DNA from: Methanobacteriota archaeon | Lineage (GTDB): Archaea; Hydrothermarchaeota; Hydrothermarchaeia; Hydrothermarchaeales; BMS3B | DNA: 7,963 nucleotides | Assembly: GCA_013152995.1 (NCBI GenBank) | Contig: JAADFH010000008.1 | Location: 1 to 7,963, forward strand | Reading direction: 5' to 3' | Part shown: positions 5,521-7,963 of the stretch, one piece after another | How the letters are laid out: every line of letters begins with the position of its first letter | Position numbering within the stretch: the stretch's first letter is position 1 | Program-made: the position numbers and the translations under genes | Notes under the pieces: generated by a model | What the model saw: only the letters and a program-made list of their open reading frames with translations | Databases searched by the model: none | What the model was told of the DNA's origin: nothing

Positions 5521-6872
5521 ACCCTGCCTCCCACGTTTGCTGTGGTGAGCAGCGCAGGTGCAAGGTCTCCCACAGGCACGAGCTGCCCGTCCTTGCCGCA
5601 GTAGCCGGGGTGCATCTCCCTTCTCCTGCCGATGAGCTCAATCCTGCGCAGAATCTCAAGCGTCTCGCCGGACAGCGAGACGTCCCGCAGAGGTGTGGTG
5701 AGCTCTCCGCCCTCTATCAGGAAACCCTCCTCCGCGCTGAACTGAAACACCCCCCTTGCGGTGTCAACCTCGCCTCCACGGGAGCCGCACAGGTAGACAC
5801 CTCTGCGGGCACACTCCAGCATCTCCTCCAGCTCCGCATCCCCCGCCTGCATGCAGGTGTTGCTCATCCTGGGCAGAGGCGGGAAGGCGTAGCCCTGCGC
5901 TCTTGCATTCCCCTCCGCCTCCTGCTTCATAGCCCCGGCGGTCTCGCGTGTGTGCAGGTAGGCTCTGAGCACTCCTCTCTCCACCAGGGCTTTCCTCCTG
6001 GCAGCCACACCCTCGGCGTCGTAGAGGTAGTATCCCGGCGAGCCCTCAATGCACGGGTCGTCGTAGATGCTCACCTGCTCAGCCGCTATGGTGCTGCCCA
6101 GCATTCCCGCAAGCACCGACTCACCCCTGAGCACGTGGTCCGCCTCCGCGGCATGCCCGAGAGCCTCGTGGATGAACACCCCCGTCAGCTTGGGGTCCAT
6201 CACCACCTTCATCCTTCCAGCCGGCGAATGCTTCGCCCTGAGCAGCCTCAGCGCACGCTCACATGCTCTTTCAGCAAGCTCCTCCACATCTCCAAGAACC
6301 TCCAGCCCCGCCACGCCTCCAGCACGCTCCTGCGCATGCTGCAGCTCTCCCCCATCCCTCGCAACAACCTGAACCTGCAGCGACACCCAGGGGTAGCGCA
6401 CCTCTATCTCTGCGCCCTCGGTGCTGCAGTAGCGGAACTCAACCATGGCGTCGTGGTAGCTCACCGTGACGCTCGCTACTCCCTCGTGCTCCTCCGCTGC
6501 GCTGTGCGCCCTCATTAGTATCTCAAGCTTCTCTTCCGAGCCGAGGGAAGCGGGGCTCTGCTTAGCCTTCACCTCTCCCCTGTAGCTCTTGGGACTCACC
6601 TCCGCCAGGCTTACCTTCCCTTCACCCAGAGCCGCCGCCCTGGCTGCATACGCCAGCATCTCCCGCAGCTTCTCAGTGGTGGTTGAGTAGGCAAAGCCCC
6701 AGCACCTGTCAAGCACCCTCAGGGAGATGCCCTGATGCACACCCGTGCTCAGCTCCTCCGCCCTTCCGTCCTTCAGCACGAACGTGGTGCTCTGGGTGCG
6801 GTGCATCCTGAGGTCTGCGAAGCGCACTTTTAGCTGGGACAGAATATCCTGAAACTCGTCCACAGTCAGCAT
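5517..6872 (-). CDS. tldD: TldD catalytic subunit of the TldD/TldE metallopeptidase
   Basis: A 451-residue zinc metallopeptidase. The HExxxH motif is HEALGH at 235-240, within FIHEALGHAAEADH, and the Cys that is the third zinc ligand in the E. coli enzyme corresponds to Cys425 in YCGKDGQ near the C terminus. Other family marks are YDDP (270-273), DAEGVAARRKALVERG (285-300) and the N-terminal substrate-channel domain (about 1-200). All expected catalytic residues are present, so it should be active with TldE, which follows with a 4-base overlap. Two starts are possible: GTG at 6873-6875 (GTGA overlap with lonB) or the adjacent ATG at 6870-6872 (TGATG overlap). I chose ATG; the difference is one residue. 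Partners are peptides; with LonB upstream a role in finishing protein turnover is plausible but inferred. Confidence 0.94.
   Translation of the reverse strand: MLTVDEFQDILSQLKVRFADLRMHRTQSTTFVLKDGRAEELSTGVHQGISLRVLDRCWGFAYSTTTEKLREMLAYAARAAALGEGKVSLAEVSPKSYRGEVKAKQSPASLGSEEKLEILMRAHSAAEEHEGVASVTVSYHDAMVEFRYCSTEGAEIEVRYPWVSLQVQVVARDGGELQHAQERAGGVAGLEVLGDVEELAERACERALRLLRAKHSPAGRMKVVMDPKLTGVFIHEALGHAAEADHVLRGESVLAGMLGSTIAAEQVSIYDDPCIEGSPGYYLYDAEGVAARRKALVERGVLRAYLHTRETAGAMKQEAEGNARAQGYAFPPLPRMSNTCMQAGDAELEEMLECARRGVYLCGSRGGEVDTARGVFQFSAEEGFLIEGGELTTPLRDVSLSGETLEILRRIELIGRRREMHPGYCGKDGQLVPVGDLAPALLTTANVGGRV
5527..5532 (-). promoter_or_regulatory. Shine-Dalgarno site of tldE
   Basis: GGGAGG six bases before the tldE ATG, inside the last codons of tldD. 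It shows that tldE can initiate efficiently within the coupled tldD-tldE message. Confidence 0.65.
5952..6020 (-). repeat. tldD: tldD copy of a tldD/tldE shared 69-nt segment
   Basis: The partner of 4642-4710, encoding tldD residues 285-307. The flanks on both sides diverge quickly, so the similarity is a local island in two otherwise distant paralogues. Confidence 0.75.
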
Positions 6873-7963
6873 CACCCGCTCTGCTTGTCCACGCTTGGCA
6901 GCGCCTTGTCAACAGAGGGCAGCGAGATAACACTCTTCACCCTGTCCAGCAGGCTCTTTCTGTCCTCGCTCCAGCACAGCGCCTGCTCAAGAACCTCCGG
7001 AAGGGTCTTGACAGGTATTATCTCTATCTTGCTGCGCTTCTCTGGATCAAGCATCACATCCTTAAGGTTGCCGTGGGGTATTATAACCTTCTTTATGCCT
7101 GCGTTTATTGCAGCCTCTATCTTGGGATTTATCCCGCCGACCGGCAGAACGTCGCCGCGCACGCTGAGCGAGCCTGTCATAGCCACGCTCTGGTCAACGG
7201 GCACGTTCTCAAGCGCCGAGAACACCGCAGTAGCCACGCTGATGCTGGCGCTGTCGCCCTCAACACCCTCGTAGGTCTGCAGGAACTGGATGTGGACATC
7301 GTAGTTTGATATATCCCTGCCCGTGTGCTTCTTGATTATTGCGCTGACGTTCTGAATCGCCTCCTTGGCGATGGTGCGCAGCTTGCCGGTGGCTATAATC
7401 CTGCCCTCGTCCCTGCTCTGAGCTGGCGCAACCTCTGCAACTATGGGCAGGATGACACCGCTGTCGCTGCCTATAACCGCAAGCCCGTTGACCTTGCCCA
7501 CCTCCGCGCCCTCAACCCTGTACACCTCGTAGTCCTTCTTCTGGCTTATGTAGCGGTCGGCTATCTGCTGCTCAAGGGTTCTTGCGATCTTCTTAGCCTT
7601 GCGAACATGCCTCGCCTCCACATAGGGCGCACCCTCGCTGATTGCAACGTCTCCAGCCGCTCTCACAAGCCCGCCGAGGGCTCTGAGCTTCAGTGTCAGC
7701 TTGCCCCTTCTGCCTGCACGGCGCCTTGCCTCCTCTATTATCTCTATGACCGCCTCCCTGGTGAAGTGCGGGATTTTGCCGTCTTTTATAACCTCCTGAG
7801 CCACAAACTGCACGAGTCTGTCCCTGTTCTCAGGAGTGTCGTCCATCACATCCTTCATGTAAACCTCGTAGCCGTAGCCCCTTATCCTGGAACGCAGCGC
7901 GGGATGCATCTTGCGCACCACGTCCAGGTTGCCGGCGGCTATGAGTATGAAGTCACAGGGCAC
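6872..7963 (-). CDS. lonB: Archaeal Lon protease (LonB), C-terminal part
   Basis: The last 363 codons of an archaeal LonB, the membrane-anchored AAA+ protease for damaged or regulatory proteins; the Walker motifs and the membrane segments lie beyond the right edge. The visible part begins in the AAA+ module: FILIAAGN (5-12, sensor 1), [11 protein letters not shown] (21-31, arginine-finger region) and [17 protein letters not shown] (89-105, sensor 2). The proteolytic domain (about 150-330) has the Ser-Lys dyad: EGDSAS with Ser238, and NPKIEAA with Lys281. [16 protein letters not shown] (262-277) is diagnostic. The dyad is intact, so it is predicted to be active. The end is extended by a short tail carrying a doubled LPSVDK. 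Isoleucine is coded mostly by ATA here (23 of 34 by hand count), unlike the downstream genes. Its TGA overlaps the tldD ATG by one base. Confidence 0.96.
   Translation of the reverse strand: MPCDFILIAAGNLDVVRKMHPALRSRIRGYGYEVYMKDVMDDTPENRDRLVQFVAQEVIKDGKIPHFTREAVIEIIEEARRRAGRRGKLTLKLRALGGLVRAAGDVAISEGAPYVEARHVRKAKKIARTLEQQIADRYISQKKDYEVYRVEGAEVGKVNGLAVIGSDSGVILPIVAEVAPAQSRDEGRIIATGKLRTIAKEAIQNVSAIIKKHTGRDISNYDVHIQFLQTYEGVEGDSASISVATAVFSALENVPVDQSVAMTGSLSVRGDVLPVGGINPKIEAAINAGIKKVIIPHGNLKDVMLDPEKRSKIEIIPVKTLPEVLEQALCWSEDRKSLLDRVKSVISLPSVDKALPSVDKQSG
6884..6922 (-). repeat. lonB: Tandem LPSVDK repeat in the LonB C-terminal tail
   Basis: Residues 348-353 and 355-360 of the visible LonB fragment both read LPSVDK, separated by one Ala (6905-6922 and 6884-6901). 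The two 18-nt copies differ at five bases, all silent (Pro, Ser and Val codons), so the peptide is the same while the DNA has drifted. The function is unknown; a disordered tail is likely. Confidence 0.7.

Larger units (their letters stand above)
747..7963 (-). other. Eight-gene minus-strand operon: lonB to MBL hydrolase
   Basis: All junctions between the eight genes are overlaps (1, 4 and 17 nt) or gaps of 0, 4, 16 and 1 nt. No intergenic promoter or terminator fits between them, so one transcript starting upstream of lonB, outside the window, is expected to cover all. The 16-nt gap at 2461-2476 has only a weak ribosome site and no visible promoter. Confidence 0.75.

Noticed and set aside
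5514..6518. A 334-codon open frame on the + strand opposite tldD
   Set aside because: It is a shadow of a GC-rich gene: the translation is rich in His, Leu, Pro, Arg and Ser without domains, while the - strand has complete TldD motifs including HEALGH and the zinc-ligand Cys.
1..7963. tRNA, rRNA, CRISPR arrays, insertion sequences, riboswitches
   Set aside because: The window is almost wholly coding; I saw no clover-leaf sequence, regularly spaced direct repeats, transposase or terminal inverted repeats.

Overview
The window is archaeal, most likely from a thermophilic euryarchaeon close to Archaeoglobi or Methanomicrobia-type lineages. The evidence is gene content: an archaeal-type Lon protease (LonB), a TldD/TldE pair, a branched-chain polyamine synthase (BpsA family, known from hyperthermophiles), an archaeal-type PflX-like radical SAM protein (COG1313) and an archaeosortase. 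The DNA is GC-rich by eye (not counted), uses GTG starts, and has Shine-Dalgarno-like GAGGTG motifs matching the usual archaeal 16S rRNA tail. The genus cannot be resolved from sequence reading alone.

Layout: the + strand carries one gene, an archaeosortase-family membrane protein (1-750, 5' end outside the window). Everything else is on the - strand. Read in transcription order from the right edge: lonB (5' end outside), tldD, tldE, a hypothetical gene (150 aa), a Cys-rich hypothetical gene (119 aa), a bpsA-like gene, a COG1313 radical SAM gene and an MBL-fold hydrolase. These eight genes touch or overlap: 1 nt at lonB/tldD, 4 nt at tldD/tldE, 0 nt at tldE/hypothetical, gaps of 4 and 16 nt, a 17-nt overlap, and a 1-nt gap. 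The last gene meets the archaeosortase tail to tail with interlocked stop codons. By the starts chosen here only 21 of 7963 bases are non-coding. There is no intergenic space over 300 bases, no RNA gene, CRISPR array, insertion sequence or terminator that I can support.

How the genes may work together: LonB (membrane-anchored ATP-dependent protease) and TldD/TldE (zinc peptidase that trims unfolded or modified peptides in characterised bacterial cases) form a proteolysis module at the promoter-proximal end. BpsA makes N4-branched polyamines that stabilise nucleic acids at high temperature. The radical SAM protein, the MBL hydrolase and the two hypotheticals have no assigned substrate. Joint expression is well supported by gene spacing; a shared function is inference only.

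Points worth a second look: the archaeosortase has Ser where the family's nucleophilic Cys is expected and has no other plausible nucleophilic Cys in the visible part; the BpsA homologue has a divergent active-site-region motif; two unrecognised small genes sit between the peptidase and polyamine genes; and tldD and tldE share a 69-nt segment of unusually high nucleotide identity.
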